Source: Chitinophaga pinensis DSM 2588 (GTDB lineage: Bacteria; Bacteroidota; Bacteroidia; Chitinophagales; Chitinophagaceae). From it: a stretch of DNA of 64,000 nucleotides. The stretch is taken from assembly GCF_000024005.1 (NCBI RefSeq), contig NC_013132.1:2784001-2848000 (forward strand), written 5' to 3'. This document shows, piece by piece, positions 1 to 9,576 of the stretch. Positions within the stretch are counted from its first letter, which is position 1. Every line of letters starts with the position of its first letter. The notes below the pieces were generated by a model, which saw nothing but the letters and a program-made list of their open reading frames with translations, did not search any database and was not told the DNA's origin. A program made the translations under genes and the position numbers.

Positions 1-884
1 AAGTAGAAGGCTATACGCAGAAGCCGTTGCAGGTGACAGATATGGAGTCTGTATTCACCGGTATCAGTGATCGCTTACAGGCCCGGTTTAAAAAAGTGCT
101 GGTGGTATCAGATGGCGTATTGCTGCATCATCCGTCTTTGCAATCTATGAGTGACGAGCGGCATTTGCAGACGCAGTATTATCGTGTAAGCGATCTGGAG
201 GCAGCAGGCAGGGAGTTGGCGCAGAAGAGTTATGATGCAGTGATACTGGACGCAGGGACGAATATAACAGAAGGTCTGAGTAAATTACACAAGCTCAGGC
301 AGGCCACATATAAAGGAATGCCTATCATTGTTTATCTTGATCATGATATTTCAGAAGCAGATGAACTGCAACTGAAGAAGGAAGCAGCAGCTATTGTCAG
401 AAATTCTACGTTTTCGACAGACAGACTAATGGATGAACTGGAGCTGTTCCTGTACAAATTACAGGAGACGACCCCTCAGCTGAAAGCAGAACTGTTAGCA
501 TCAGAAAACACACTGTCAGGGCAAAAAATTCTGCTTGCAGATGACGACATGCGTAATGTTTTTTCTCTAAGTGCCCTTCTGGGTGAACAGGGAATTGACG
601 TCATCACAGCGGCAGACGGTAAGGAGGCATTGGAACGGCTGGAAGAGCACAATGACATACGACTGGTGCTTATGGACATTATGATGCCTGAAATGGATGG
701 TTATGAAGCGATGCGCAGGATCAGGGCAATTGGCCGTTATAAGTCATTGCCGGTGATCGCACTCACCGCTAAAGCCATGGCAGGCGACCGGGAAAAGTGT
801 ATCGCAGCAGGCGCTTCCGACTATATCGCCAAACCGATCGATAGCAGTAAACTATTATCACTCATGCGTGTGTGGATGGTGTAA
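1..884 (+). CDS. Hybrid sensor histidine kinase, C-terminal part (partial)
   Basis: The frame is open from the left edge (first full codon at position 3), so this is the 3' end of a larger gene. The visible ~290 residues hold two receiver modules. The first is degenerate: it keeps the Asp in AVILDAG but the usual Lys is replaced in AAIVRNS. The second is complete, with the acidic pocket LLADDD, phospho-acceptor Asp in LMDIMMPEMDG and the Lys in YIAKPID. In Bacteroidota such tandem receivers end large HAMP-repeat or GAF hybrid kinases that are followed by CheR and CheB, exactly as here. It should receive phosphate from its own upstream kinase domain, which is outside the window. The TTG at 27 is not a real start because coding sequence continues upstream of it. 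Confidence 0.85.
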   Translation, partial: VEGYTQKPLQVTDMESVFTGISDRLQARFKKVLVVSDGVLLHHPSLQSMSDERHLQTQYYRVSDLEAAGRELAQKSYDAVILDAGTNITEGLSKLHKLRQATYKGMPIIVYLDHDISEADELQLKKEAAAIVRNSTFSTDRLMDELELFLYKLQETTPQLKAELLASENTLSGQKILLADDDMRNVFSLSALLGEQGIDVITAADGKEALERLEEHNDIRLVLMDIMMPEMDGYEAMRRIRAIGRYKSLPVIALTAKAMAGDREKCIAAGASDYIAKPIDSSKLLSLMRVWMV

Positions 885-899
885 ATCTTATTGTTTGTT

Positions 900-1721
900 A
901 TGAAAGAGGAAATCTCAAATGCAGATTTCCTGGATATCATTAACATTGTCAGGTTACAATACGGATATGATTTCACCGGCTATGCACAGGCTTCTATAAA
1001 GCGGCGTTTACTCCGTTTTATGGGACATATGCGGCTAAGTTCCGTTTTTGAACTGAAGCACAGATTGGTTAATGACCAGGAATTCTTTTCCAGGCTGGTA
1101 CAGTACATCACAGTGAATGTGACGGAAATGTTCAGGGACCCCCAGTTCTACCGTACATTACGTGAACAGGTATTGCCTAAACTGGCCGCTTACCCCAATA
1201 TCAAAATATGGCATGCTGGTTGTTCTACCGGGGAGGAAGTATTTTCCATGGCCATCCTCTTGGAGGAGGCCGGATTGTTAAGCCGTACGAAGATCTATGC
1301 AACTGATCTGAATCCGGCTAACCTGGAAAAAGCTGTCACGGGCATTCTGCCATTGGACAACATGAAAGACTTTACACAGAACTATATTCAGTCCGGCGGA
1401 CTGGCAGACTTTTCTAATTATTACACCGCCAGATATGATAATGTGCTGATCAAAAAAGAACTAAGAGAGCATATCGTATTCTTCCAGCACAACCTGGTGA
1501 CAGATAAAGTATTTAATGAGTTTCAGCTGATCTGCTGCCGGAATGTATTCATTTATTTCAACCGGGAACTGCAAAACGGCGTCTTACAGTTGTTTTATGA
1601 CAGTTTATCACCCCGTGGTTATCTGGCGATGGGCATCAAAGAGACGATGCGCTTCGCGGATATTCACCGGAAATTTGAGGTGTTACATGCCCAGCATAAG
1701 ATATACCGGCGTAAAGAATAG
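900..1721 (+). CDS. cheR: CheR-type glutamate methyltransferase
   Basis: A 273-residue SAM-dependent methyltransferase that in chemotaxis esterifies receptor glutamates. The N-terminal helical CheR domain (about 1-75) carries the basic stretch IKRRLLRFM. The Rossmann domain has the SAM loop GCSTGEE at about 107-113, the acidic ATDLNP turn and the CheR signature CCRNVFIYF near 220. ATG at 900 is preferred over the in-frame TTG at 891. The gene starts 15 nt after the hybrid kinase stop and is followed 24 nt later by CheB. No MCP receptor or CheA is visible, so the substrate may be the kinase complex upstream rather than a motility receptor; that part is inference. Confidence 0.9.
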   Translation: MKEEISNADFLDIINIVRLQYGYDFTGYAQASIKRRLLRFMGHMRLSSVFELKHRLVNDQEFFSRLVQYITVNVTEMFRDPQFYRTLREQVLPKLAAYPNIKIWHAGCSTGEEVFSMAILLEEAGLLSRTKIYATDLNPANLEKAVTGILPLDNMKDFTQNYIQSGGLADFSNYYTARYDNVLIKKELREHIVFFQHNLVTDKVFNEFQLICCRNVFIYFNRELQNGVLQLFYDSLSPRGYLAMGIKETMRFADIHRKFEVLHAQHKIYRRKE

Positions 1722-1745
1722 CAGACTATAAGATTATTACCGTGT

Positions 1746-2306
1746 ATGAACAACAGATTTGATGTTATAGTCATTGGAGGGTCGGCAGGCAGCCTTTTGG
1801 TGCTGACGGAGATCCTTGATGCCTTGCCTCACCAGCTGGCGCCTCCGGTTGTGATTGTATTACACCGCCTCCGGAATGTGCAAAGTGAAATGGGGCGCTT
1901 ACTATCCAGCAGGAGAAAGATCGTTGAGCCGGAGGATAAAGAGCCTGTGCGGGAGCATTGTATTTACCTGGCGCCGCAGAACTATCATCTGATGGTAGAG
2001 GCGGAAAGGACTTTTATGCTGGATTATTCCGAACTGGTGAATTATAGTCGTCCGTCTATTGACGTGACATTTAGTAGTATCGCAGAGGTTTATGGTGCAA
2101 GGACTTTAGGTATCTTGCTGAGTGGTGCGAATAAGGATGGTGCGGAGGGACTTTGTCAGATTATGGCGGCAGGAGGGACAGGCCTTGTACAGGATCCGCG
2201 TACGGCCTCTTTTGATGCGATGCCGCAGGCGGCTATTGACATGTGTCCGGGAGTGCTTCCCATGAGGATAGAAGATATTAAGAAATTTATAATTGGTGAA
2301 ACGTAA
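1746..2306 (+). CDS. cheB: CheB methylesterase domain protein without receiver
   Basis: A 186-residue protein that is only the CheB esterase/glutamine deamidase domain. The catalytic triad is readable: Ser13 in IGGSAGS, His40 in IVLHRL and Asp131 in GANKDGAEG. Standard CheB is about 350 residues with an N-terminal receiver that controls it. Here the receiver is absent, so regulation probably comes from neighbours, for example the receiver-kinase encoded next. It is paired with the CheR gene immediately upstream, giving a methylation/demethylation pair inside a kinase cluster. Confidence 0.9.
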   Translation: MNNRFDVIVIGGSAGSLLVLTEILDALPHQLAPPVVIVLHRLRNVQSEMGRLLSSRRKIVEPEDKEPVREHCIYLAPQNYHLMVEAERTFMLDYSELVNYSRPSIDVTFSSIAEVYGARTLGILLSGANKDGAEGLCQIMAAGGTGLVQDPRTASFDAMPQAAIDMCPGVLPMRIEDIKKFIIGET

Positions 2307-2360
2307 ATGTGTAAATCGTCGTATATACGATCAAAATAGCCATTAAAAGAATTTAGAAGG

Positions 2361-3446
2361 ATGACTAAGAAATTTACTATTCTGCTGGTGGATGACCGGA
2401 TGGAAAACCTGCTGTCTCTGGAACAGATGTTATTGGCTGAAAACAGGACTTTTTTGCAGGCTACTTCCGGAAACGATGCACTGAGGCAGGTATTGAAGAA
2501 TGAGGATATAGGGCTGATCATGCTGGATGTGCAGATGCCCGACATGGATGGCTTTGAAGTAGCACGGTTATTAAAAGCGAATCCGAAAACCCGCGATATT
2601 TCGATCATTTTCGTGACAGCGATCAATAAGGACGAATATTATGTGCTGAAGGGATTTGAGAAGGGTGCGGTGGATTACCTGTCCAAGCCTTTAGATATCA
2701 ATGTGACCCGTGCCAAGGTCGACGTTTTTGAAAGACTCCATTTCTATCAACATGAATTAAGGCAGGCATTAAAAGACAAGGAACTGATCAATGGGCAGCT
2801 GGAGCGCTTTATGCATGTGGTAGCGCATGACCTGAAGTCGCCTTTATCAGGAATTGCCGGCCTGTTGCTCCTGATGAAGGAAGAGGAGGAAATTATCAAG
2901 TCAACTTTCCTGTCAGAATATACGGACATGGCAATCAATGCTACTACCCAACTGGCGGATATGATCACGGCTATCCTGGATTATAGCCGGGAGCATCAGT
3001 TCCGGCACAAGGAGGAGGATGTGGAGGTCCATGAGCTGTTGCAACAGCTGATAAAGCTTCTGTTCCCACCGGCGAAGGTACAGATAGCGATCGTGGACGA
3101 GATGCCGGTGATTCATACCAGTCGCCAGAAATTACAGCAGGTCTTTCAGAATCTGCTGAGTAATGCGATTAAGTACAACGACAAGGAGAAGGTGGAGATT
3201 ACGATCGGGGGTAAACCAGACGGGGATTTCTATGAATTTTACGTTAAGGATAACGGTCCTGGCATAGAGGAAAAGGACAATGAGCGTATTTTTAAGCTCT
3301 TCGAAAAAGTGGATAATGAGGACGACAAAGGCACTGGTATCGGGCTCAACATCCTGAAATTGCTGGTAGAAACCCAGGGAGGAAAGGTTTGGGTGGAGTC
3401 GAAATTAGGGGATGGCAGTAGCTTCCATTTTCAATGGCGCAGATAA
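2361..3446 (+). CDS. Response regulator-histidine kinase (receiver + HisKA + HATPase)
   Basis: A soluble 361-residue two-component protein. Residues 1-125 form a receiver with acidic pair DD at 11-12, phospho-acceptor Asp56 in MLDVQMPDMDG and Lys109 in LSKPLD. A linker helix leads to a HisKA domain with the H box VVAHDLKSP (His156). The C-terminal HATPase has the N box NLLSNAIKYND, the G1 box DNGPGIEE and the G2 box GTGIGLNI. No membrane segment or sensor domain is present, so its input is phosphotransfer to the receiver, plausibly from the hybrid kinase that opens the window. It is the last large gene of the kinase-CheR-CheB cluster. Confidence 0.92.
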   Translation: MTKKFTILLVDDRMENLLSLEQMLLAENRTFLQATSGNDALRQVLKNEDIGLIMLDVQMPDMDGFEVARLLKANPKTRDISIIFVTAINKDEYYVLKGFEKGAVDYLSKPLDINVTRAKVDVFERLHFYQHELRQALKDKELINGQLERFMHVVAHDLKSPLSGIAGLLLLMKEEEEIIKSTFLSEYTDMAINATTQLADMITAILDYSREHQFRHKEEDVEVHELLQQLIKLLFPPAKVQIAIVDEMPVIHTSRQKLQQVFQNLLSNAIKYNDKEKVEITIGGKPDGDFYEFYVKDNGPGIEEKDNERIFKLFEKVDNEDDKGTGIGLNILKLLVETQGGKVWVESKLGDGSSFHFQWRR

Positions 3447-3513
3447 AAAAGCGCTCAGGTAACGAAAAAAAAGCATAAATTAATAGTTGAATGATAGGAA
3501 TAGCCCATTTAAT

Positions 3514-3732
3514 ATGTGTATGACAGATTTTTATTTATATTCAGACAGGGACAATGAGCAGAAATCCGCAACTGGTAATGAGGAAGAGATACTACATACC
3601 GGTTCGGGAGGTGCATTTGATGAAACTGAATCCGCCGCTGACGAAGCTGAGTGGGAGATGACAGATGAGCAACTGGACGAACGACTGGAAAATCCGGAAA
3701 AGAAAACCAAGAGAAAGCGACCAGCTTATTGA
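3514..3732 (+). CDS. Small acidic hypothetical protein
   Basis: About 72 residues, strongly acidic in the middle and ending in a basic tail (KKTKRKRPAY). ATG codons at 3514 and 3520 are both possible; the in-frame TTG at 3487 is less likely. No recognised domain, signal peptide or membrane segment. It follows the receiver-kinase at short distance and precedes a strong bidirectional terminator, so it could be the last gene of that operon. It may be a real small gene or chance; no function can be assigned. Confidence 0.4.
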   Translation: MCMTDFYLYSDRDNEQKSATGNEEEILHTGSGGAFDETESAADEAEWEMTDEQLDERLENPEKKTKRKRPAY

Positions 3733-3764
3733 TTGATATAGATTCGTTTACGATAGGGCATAAA

Positions 3765-3800
3765 AAAAACCGGCACTAAAGGAATAAAGTACCGGTATTT
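3765..3800. terminator. Bidirectional terminator between convergent genes
   Basis: The arms ACCGGCACT (3769-3777) and AGTACCGGT (about 3789-3796) form a stem with one mismatch. On the - strand the stem is followed by a long U run (the A run at 3762-3769), making it a good terminator for fecR. The + strand side has only a modest T stretch. Confidence 0.6.
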
Positions 3801-3860
3801 CATTTTGCATTGTTCGTAAACGAAGTTTATAGTATCTGCCCCGTATTTTACCGGGAGTTA

Positions 3861-5000
3861 CTATTTAATATGTATAGTATCATTTTTGTAATAGTATTCT
3901 GCACTTCGGATGATCTCCAGCGACTCCAGGAATGATCCTATTCCTTCGGACTTGTCGATTTGTCCATTAATGGTCTTTTCTGCAACGGCGGGATTGTCAG
4001 GTACGATCTTCACATCATACCACCTCTCGAGTATGGGAATGATGTCTTTGAGAGGTGTTTTGTTGAACGTATATTTCCCTTCGAGCCATGAAAGTACGTT
4101 GTTTTTATCAAATGGACGCGTATTGATGCCTTTTTGAGTAGTATATTCTGCTTCAAAGCCAGGTTTGAGTACTACTTCCTCCTTACCTGCCAGCACTTTT
4201 ACGGCGCCTTGTACGAGAGAAACGGCCGCTTTATCCGCATTATAAGTATTCACATTAAATTCTGTACCAAGCACCTGTATGGTGGTTGCAGGTGTATGTA
4301 TTGTAAACGGCTGTTCTGCTGCTGTGGCTACTTTCACGTATGCTTCTCCACTGAGTGTGACCTCACGGGTCCGGCCATTGAATCCGAAGGGGAATTGCAG
4401 GGTACTACCTGCATTCATACGAATTTCTGTGCCGTCTGCAAGTCTGATGGAATAGTCTTTACCGGGAGGTACTACCAGTTTATTTAGTCCGCTGTTGTTC
4501 CTGTCCGCAATGAAAGTCAGCGTATTGTGACTGGTATTAAGTGTCACGTTTCCTTCTTCAATGCTATAGTGCTGCTCATTGCGGGAGAGATCGAAGATCT
4601 CACCATTTTCGAGTTCAAGGTAGACACTTTTAGGCGGAATCTGCTTACGACTGTCAGCCAGGACTTTAGAGTTATGGTTGGTTTTTGTGAATTGGTATAT
4701 TCCAAATGCGCCGGCTCCGACGAGGGCGGCTGCGATCAGTAGCTTTTTGAACGGGAAGCGGGCTGGTTTATAATACTCCCTTCTTTCCCTTACGCCTTCC
4801 ATGATTTCGGCGGCGGACATTGTTTCAAAATCCTTTCTGCGCTGCTCGTCCTCCAGGAAGAACTGCTGAAGATCTTTCCAGGTAGCGGCTACTTTCGCAT
4901 CTTTTCTGATGAGAGCATCCACTTCTGCTTCGTCTTCGGCATTCAGACCGCCTGTCAGTTTAAGCAATAATAACTCGTGTATGTCAGTTCTTTCGCGCAT
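3861..5000 (-). CDS. FecR-family anti-sigma factor (DUF4974)
   Basis: A 379-residue inner-membrane anti-sigma factor that should hold the ECF sigma encoded next to it and release it on a signal from the STN domain of a SusC transporter. The cytoplasmic N-terminus (1-90) has the LLLLKLTGGLNAEDEAEVD pattern typical of Bacteroidota FecR proteins. A single membrane helix lies near 95-113 (KKLLIAAALVGAGAFGIYQF). The periplasmic FecR domain follows (PPGKDYSIRLADGTEIRMNA), with a C-terminal DUF4974 domain (LKDIIPILERWYDVKI). It is co-directional with and 42 nt downstream of the sigma gene, and the pair is divergent from susC. Confidence 0.93.
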   Translation of the reverse strand: MRERTDIHELLLLKLTGGLNAEDEAEVDALIRKDAKVAATWKDLQQFFLEDEQRRKDFETMSAAEIMEGVRERREYYKPARFPFKKLLIAAALVGAGAFGIYQFTKTNHNSKVLADSRKQIPPKSVYLELENGEIFDLSRNEQHYSIEEGNVTLNTSHNTLTFIADRNNSGLNKLVVPPGKDYSIRLADGTEIRMNAGSTLQFPFGFNGRTREVTLSGEAYVKVATAAEQPFTIHTPATTIQVLGTEFNVNTYNADKAAVSLVQGAVKVLAGKEEVVLKPGFEAEYTTQKGINTRPFDKNNVLSWLEGKYTFNKTPLKDIIPILERWYDVKIVPDNPAVAEKTINGQIDKSEGIGSFLESLEIIRSAEYYYKNDTIHIK

Positions 5001-5042
5001 GTACTTCTCAATGTGACAATACCAGTAATAATGCTTTAGTAC

Positions 5043-5576
5043 TTACAGGATTTTTTTCAGTTTCTCCTGTAATTTTTTGCAGGCAGTATGAATATGTACG
5101 TTCACGGTATTAATGGAGAGGCCCATATCGAGGGCTACTTCCTTTCTTTTTTTCCCTTCAATATATACTTGCGTAAAGATATTGGAGGACTGCAGCGGCA
5201 ATGTTTTAATTGCTGCTGAGATAGACCGTTTCAGTTCTTCTCTTTCCAGGCTGCTTTCTGCTTTGGTGACAAAATCCTGGAAGAATGACCATGCATTTTT
5301 CTTATGCTCTTCGGTATCTTTTGTTTTGATATGCCTATAGCATTTGTAACGAAGAGATTGGAACAGGTAGGACCTAATATTGGTCTGTACGTTTGCAAGC
5401 GAACGTTTTTCCCATATTTCAATAATCAGGTCCTGTACCATGTCTTTGGCTTCCTGGCTGTCTTTCAGTAGCCTGTAAGCCTCTGCCCAGAGAGCTTTTG
5501 CATGGTTCTGGAATATAGTCTCGTATGTGACATTATCGTCTGCCGTTTGCAGATCGTTAGTATTCGCATGACGCAT
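5043..5576 (-). CDS. ECF RNA polymerase sigma factor (sigma-70 family)
   Basis: A 177-residue extracytoplasmic-function sigma factor. Region 2 is near 20-85 (AYRLLKDSQEAKDMVQDL, then IIEIWEKR). Region 4 near 125-175 has the helix-turn-helix RKEVALDMGLSINTVNVHI. There is no region 1 or 3, as expected for the class. It is the Bacteroidota type associated with FecR and SusC/SusD, and its neighbours are exactly those. Likely targets are the divergent susC operon and its own promoter; no ECF-type promoter could be identified with confidence. Confidence 0.93.
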   Translation of the reverse strand: MRHANTNDLQTADDNVTYETIFQNHAKALWAEAYRLLKDSQEAKDMVQDLIIEIWEKRSLANVQTNIRSYLFQSLRYKCYRHIKTKDTEEHKKNAWSFFQDFVTKAESSLEREELKRSISAAIKTLPLQSSNIFTQVYIEGKKRKEVALDMGLSINTVNVHIHTACKKLQEKLKKIL

Positions 5577-6033
5577 TATATAACCCCTTTACTATTTACG
5601 AATGTGATGCTGAATCCCCGTTGAATGCTGATTTTGCTGTTTAAAAAGCGGGGCGAAAGTACTAAACACATAGATGTTATTTTGAAATTAACTTATGGGT
5701 ACTCATGTTAATGATTTGTAAATGCAATCCTGATGTAAGTACGTTAACAATGCTACAGTCTTGTAAATGCTTGTCTTTTAATTCTTTGGGTAAAGCTAGT
5801 AATCGTGGATGTCTTTTATTGAGATTGTTATGGCACTGAGTACATATACGTTAAAACACCTGAGTCGGATTTATAGTTTTCAAAAAAAAAGAAAAAATTT
5901 TCCGCTAAAGCTTTTTTGGATAAAATGTCACAATACTACTTGAACACACTGTTACCATGTAAAGTTTCATCAGATCAGGCCAGTGCAATTGTGCAGTAAA
6001 CGATTTTATTGACCACTCTAATTTCTGATAATT
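5577..6033. other. Divergent control region between sigma factor and susC
   Basis: A 457-bp AT-rich stretch with no credible gene. It holds the promoters for the sigma/fecR pair (-) and the susC operon (+). A candidate - strand promoter is CGAAAGTA at 5654-5661, reading TACTTTCG against TAnnTTTG (one mismatch), with a TTTC about 22 nt upstream. A homopolymer-rich block lies near 5881-5900. No clear ECF -35/-10 pair was found before susC. Confidence 0.45.
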
Positions 6034-9000
6034 ATGTATCACCGTTGTTGGGACTGTATTTTATACAGCCTCGGGGTCTTTGTTTTATTTTTCTTCCCTA
6101 TTCATCCTGTACAGTCACAGGACCAAAGCAGCCAGCAGAGAGTCTCCCTGCAATATGACAACATCCAACTTGCTGATCTTTTCCATATCATTTCGCAACA
6201 GACAGGATACATTGTTTTCTACGATAATCAGATTGTTAACGGGCAACTTAAAGTAACCATACATATGGATAATGTATCGTTGCAGCAAGTGCTGGAAAAG
6301 ATATTACCGGAAAAGGGATATGCATGGAAAATAAAGTCTGATAAGCTCTTCATCTTTAAAGGCTCTAAGCCTGTTAAGGCTGAAAAGAAAGATGCAAAAG
6401 AACCCGTGTATAGTGTCAGAGGTATCATCAGTATGTCTGATGGTACGCCACTGGAGGGCGCCAGTATCAGCGTAGCGGCTACAGGTGCTGCCATTACAAG
6501 AACAAATGAAAAAGGGCTTTTCTTCTTTGATACAAATAGTGACGACACCCTGATACGTGTGAGTTACACTGGGTTTAAGTCGCAGGAGATCAGTATGAAA
6601 TCAGGTGTGTCAACCAATGTGGTCTTACAACCAATGGTCACTGATCTCGCCGCTGTTGCCGTGAGAAGTAACGGTTATCAGAAGATTCCGCAGGAAAGAG
6701 CTACAGGTTCTTTTGTACAGATCAATAATCAGTTGTTTAACCGCCGGGTGGGTCCCACTGTGCTTGAACGCCTGGAAGGCATTGCAAGTGGGGTGTTATT
6801 TCCCAATAAAAATATTCCTCCCTCTTCCAACGAAGCCTATATTTCTGTACGTGGCAGAAGTACCATCCTCGCGAATGCAGAGCCTTTGGTAGTCGTAGAT
6901 AATTTCCCCTATACAGGTGATATCAATTTGCTCAATCCTAATGATGTAGAGAATATCACCGTACTGAAAGATGCGGCTGCAGCTTCTATCTGGGGCGCTT
7001 TTTCAGGGAATGGCGTCATCGTGATCACGACGAAAAGAGGTAAACTGCATCAGCCTTTTAAAGTGGAAGCGAATATGAACATCACCGTCGGTGCGAAACC
7101 TGATCTTTATTATAATCGGGCTTTCCTGCCTGCGAACGAATTTATAGATGTAGAGAAATTTCTTTTTGACCAGGGCTTTTATGATGATGACCTGTCAAAT
7201 ACGTTCACGTATCCCGTTATTTCACCGGTAGTGGAACTATTAGATAAAAAGAGGAACGGACTGATATCAGCGGCCGAAGCAGATGCAACGATTGATAAAT
7301 ATAGACATCTGGATATCAGAAAAGATTATGAGAAGTACATGTACAGGAATAGCGTGAACCAGCAGTATGCGGTAAACGTCAGTTCGGGAGGAGATAGGAG
7401 TGCGTATATGTTGTCTGTAGGGTATGACAGAAATGTGGGCAATAAGGTAGGGGCTGCGTCAGATAGATTTACACTGAATAATTATAGTACGTTTAATTTC
7501 TGGAACAGGGCGGAGTTGTCGACAGGCTTGTCGTTTGTAATGAACAAAAGCAACTATGGCATAAGTAGCCAGATCTTTCCCGGTGGTGGAAAGAGTGTAT
7601 ACTATCCTTATGCACAACTGGCCGACAAGGATGGCAATGCGTTGGCTTTGCCGAAGGATTTCCGGTATAGTTTTATCAGTAATCTGCAGGATGAAGGATT
7701 GCTGGACTGGACATACAGACCATTGGATGAGTTGAAGTTTGCAGATAATACAAACCGGCAGTATCATATTCGTCTAAACCCTGGTCTGAAGGTTAATATT
7801 TTTAAAGGACTGGATGCGGAAATCAGATATCAGTTTGAGAAGCAGATATCCAAAGCAAGAGATTATCAGAATGTTAATACATATATGACCCGATATATGA
7901 TTAATATTTTTACACAGGTTGAAAATGGAGTGGTGACACATCCATTTCCTGTGGGTGACGTGATAAGTCTGATGAACAGTGAAATTACGACTAACAATTA
8001 TCGTGCACAGCTGAATTTCAATAAGCGTTTTGGCAACAGACATGTTGTAGCCGCTATCGCAGGACTGGAACAGAGAGAGTCGATTACAGAAATCGATAAT
8101 TTAAATTATATCGGCTATAATAAACAGGCCAATGCATATAATTCAGCGCTTGATTATTCCCGATATTATGATGGGTATATGTACCTGGGTGAGGCTGGAT
8201 ATCTGCCACGTATTGGAAGTATGAGCCGGTTTAACAATGAATTTATCTCCTATTACGCAGACGCTTCTTATGAACTGGATGATAAATATACGATATCAGG
8301 AAGTGGACGACTGGATCAGAGTAATATATGGGGAATAGTTACGAATCAGAAAGGGGTGCCTTTATGGTCGGCAGGATTAGGCTGGAATATCAGTAGGGAG
8401 GCTTTTTATAAATGGGACGTCTTTCCTCTTATTAAGTTAAGAGCAACATATGGTAATAATGGGAATCTGGATCCTGCATTATCCGGGAAGTTGGTAGTCA
8501 GTTATCAGCTTAGTCCTAATGTTGCCGGTCTTCCATATGCCTCCATAAATCAGCAACCCAATCCTTATTTACGTTGGGAGAAGTCCTCCATGTTCAATTT
8601 AGGAACTGACTTTGAAACAAAAAATGGCATTCTCCATGGTAGTGTTGAAGTCTATAGAAAGTGGGGGTCAGAATTAATAGGAGATCAGTTGGTGGCGAGT
8701 CAGGCGGGTTCGACTATGATCAGAAATAACTCAGCCAATATGGAAGGTGGAGGCATGGACCTTGTTTTATCTTCTGTTAATATCAATCGCCGGGTATCCT
8801 GGACAACCGATTTTTTATTTAGCTACAATTGGGATAAGATTACGGCATTTAAATATTTACAGATATACAGAGGTGCCATTACAGGTGGTGATGGAACCAC
8901 TGCAAAGGTGTTTCCTGTTCTTGGGAAACCGGTATATGGAATTTATACTTACAGATGGGCAGGGCTTGATCCGGAGAATGGAGATCCGTTAGGATATCAG

Positions 9001-9561
9001 GATGGAAAGGTTAGTAAGGATTATAATAACATCATTTCCAGCAATCAGGAAACGGATATTCAATACCACGGTCCTGCGAGACCTACATTTTTCGGAGCGC
9101 TGCGTAACACACTTGCTTATAAAGGGTTGACTCTGTCTGTTAATCTGACTTTTAAAATGGGGTATTACTTCCGACGTTCGTCTATTGCTTATAGCAGCCT
9201 GTTTGGTTATTGGTCAGGACATGAAGATTTTATCGACCGCTGGAAGCAGCCGGGAGATGAAGCACATACGAATGTTCCATCTATGACATATCCTATAGAT
9301 CCAAATAGAGATTTGTTTTATCAGTATTCGTCGGCGTTGGTTGAGAAAGGTGATCATATAAGGTTACAAGATGTACGACTGGGTTATACAACAAGTGGCG
9401 CATTCCTAAAACGGATAGGAGCAACGGATGCACAGGTCTATTTATATGCTGATAATCTTGGAATAGTCTGGAAAGCTAATAAATCCGGGATTGATCCGGA
9501 TTATCTGATCGGTATTCCAATGCCAAGGACACTATCGCTCGGTTGCAAAGTAAGTTTCTAA
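6034..9561 (+). CDS. SusC/RagA-family TonB-linked outer membrane transporter with STN domain
   Basis: A 1175-residue outer-membrane importer. After a signal peptide (about 1-29), residues 38-110 form a secretin/TonB short N-terminal (STN) domain (YDNIQLADLFHIISQQTGY), the module that talks to a FecR protein. A carboxypeptidase-regulatory-like beta-sandwich follows (about 127-205). The plug is near 215-335, with the SusC signature VRGRSTILANAEPLVVVDN and DAAAASIWGAFSGNGVIVIT. The remainder is the 22-strand barrel. The STN domain together with the divergent sigma/FecR pair indicates ligand-induced expression. It is followed by susD 15 nt later and a thioredoxin gene. The imported substrate cannot be read from the sequence; glycan, peptide or siderophore are all possible. 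Confidence 0.95.
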   Translation: MYHRCWDCILYSLGVFVLFFFPIHPVQSQDQSSQQRVSLQYDNIQLADLFHIISQQTGYIVFYDNQIVNGQLKVTIHMDNVSLQQVLEKILPEKGYAWKIKSDKLFIFKGSKPVKAEKKDAKEPVYSVRGIISMSDGTPLEGASISVAATGAAITRTNEKGLFFFDTNSDDTLIRVSYTGFKSQEISMKSGVSTNVVLQPMVTDLAAVAVRSNGYQKIPQERATGSFVQINNQLFNRRVGPTVLERLEGIASGVLFPNKNIPPSSNEAYISVRGRSTILANAEPLVVVDNFPYTGDINLLNPNDVENITVLKDAAAASIWGAFSGNGVIVITTKRGKLHQPFKVEANMNITVGAKPDLYYNRAFLPANEFIDVEKFLFDQGFYDDDLSNTFTYPVISPVVELLDKKRNGLISAAEADATIDKYRHLDIRKDYEKYMYRNSVNQQYAVNVSSGGDRSAYMLSVGYDRNVGNKVGAASDRFTLNNYSTFNFWNRAELSTGLSFVMNKSNYGISSQIFPGGGKSVYYPYAQLADKDGNALALPKDFRYSFISNLQDEGLLDWTYRPLDELKFADNTNRQYHIRLNPGLKVNIFKGLDAEIRYQFEKQISKARDYQNVNTYMTRYMINIFTQVENGVVTHPFPVGDVISLMNSEITTNNYRAQLNFNKRFGNRHVVAAIAGLEQRESITEIDNLNYIGYNKQANAYNSALDYSRYYDGYMYLGEAGYLPRIGSMSRFNNEFISYYADASYELDDKYTISGSGRLDQSNIWGIVTNQKGVPLWSAGLGWNISREAFYKWDVFPLIKLRATYGNNGNLDPALSGKLVVSYQLSPNVAGLPYASINQQPNPYLRWEKSSMFNLGTDFETKNGILHGSVEVYRKWGSELIGDQLVASQAGSTMIRNNSANMEGGGMDLVLSSVNINRRVSWTTDFLFSYNWDKITAFKYLQIYRGAITGGDGTTAKVFPVLGKPVYGIYTYRWAGLDPENGDPLGYQDGKVSKDYNNIISSNQETDIQYHGPARPTFFGALRNTLAYKGLTLSVNLTFKMGYYFRRSSIAYSSLFGYWSGHEDFIDRWKQPGDEAHTNVPSMTYPIDPNRDLFYQYSSALVEKGDHIRLQDVRLGYTTSGAFLKRIGATDAQVYLYADNLGIVWKANKSGIDPDYLIGIPMPRTLSLGCKVSF

Positions 9562-9576
9562 TTCAATTATTGTGCA

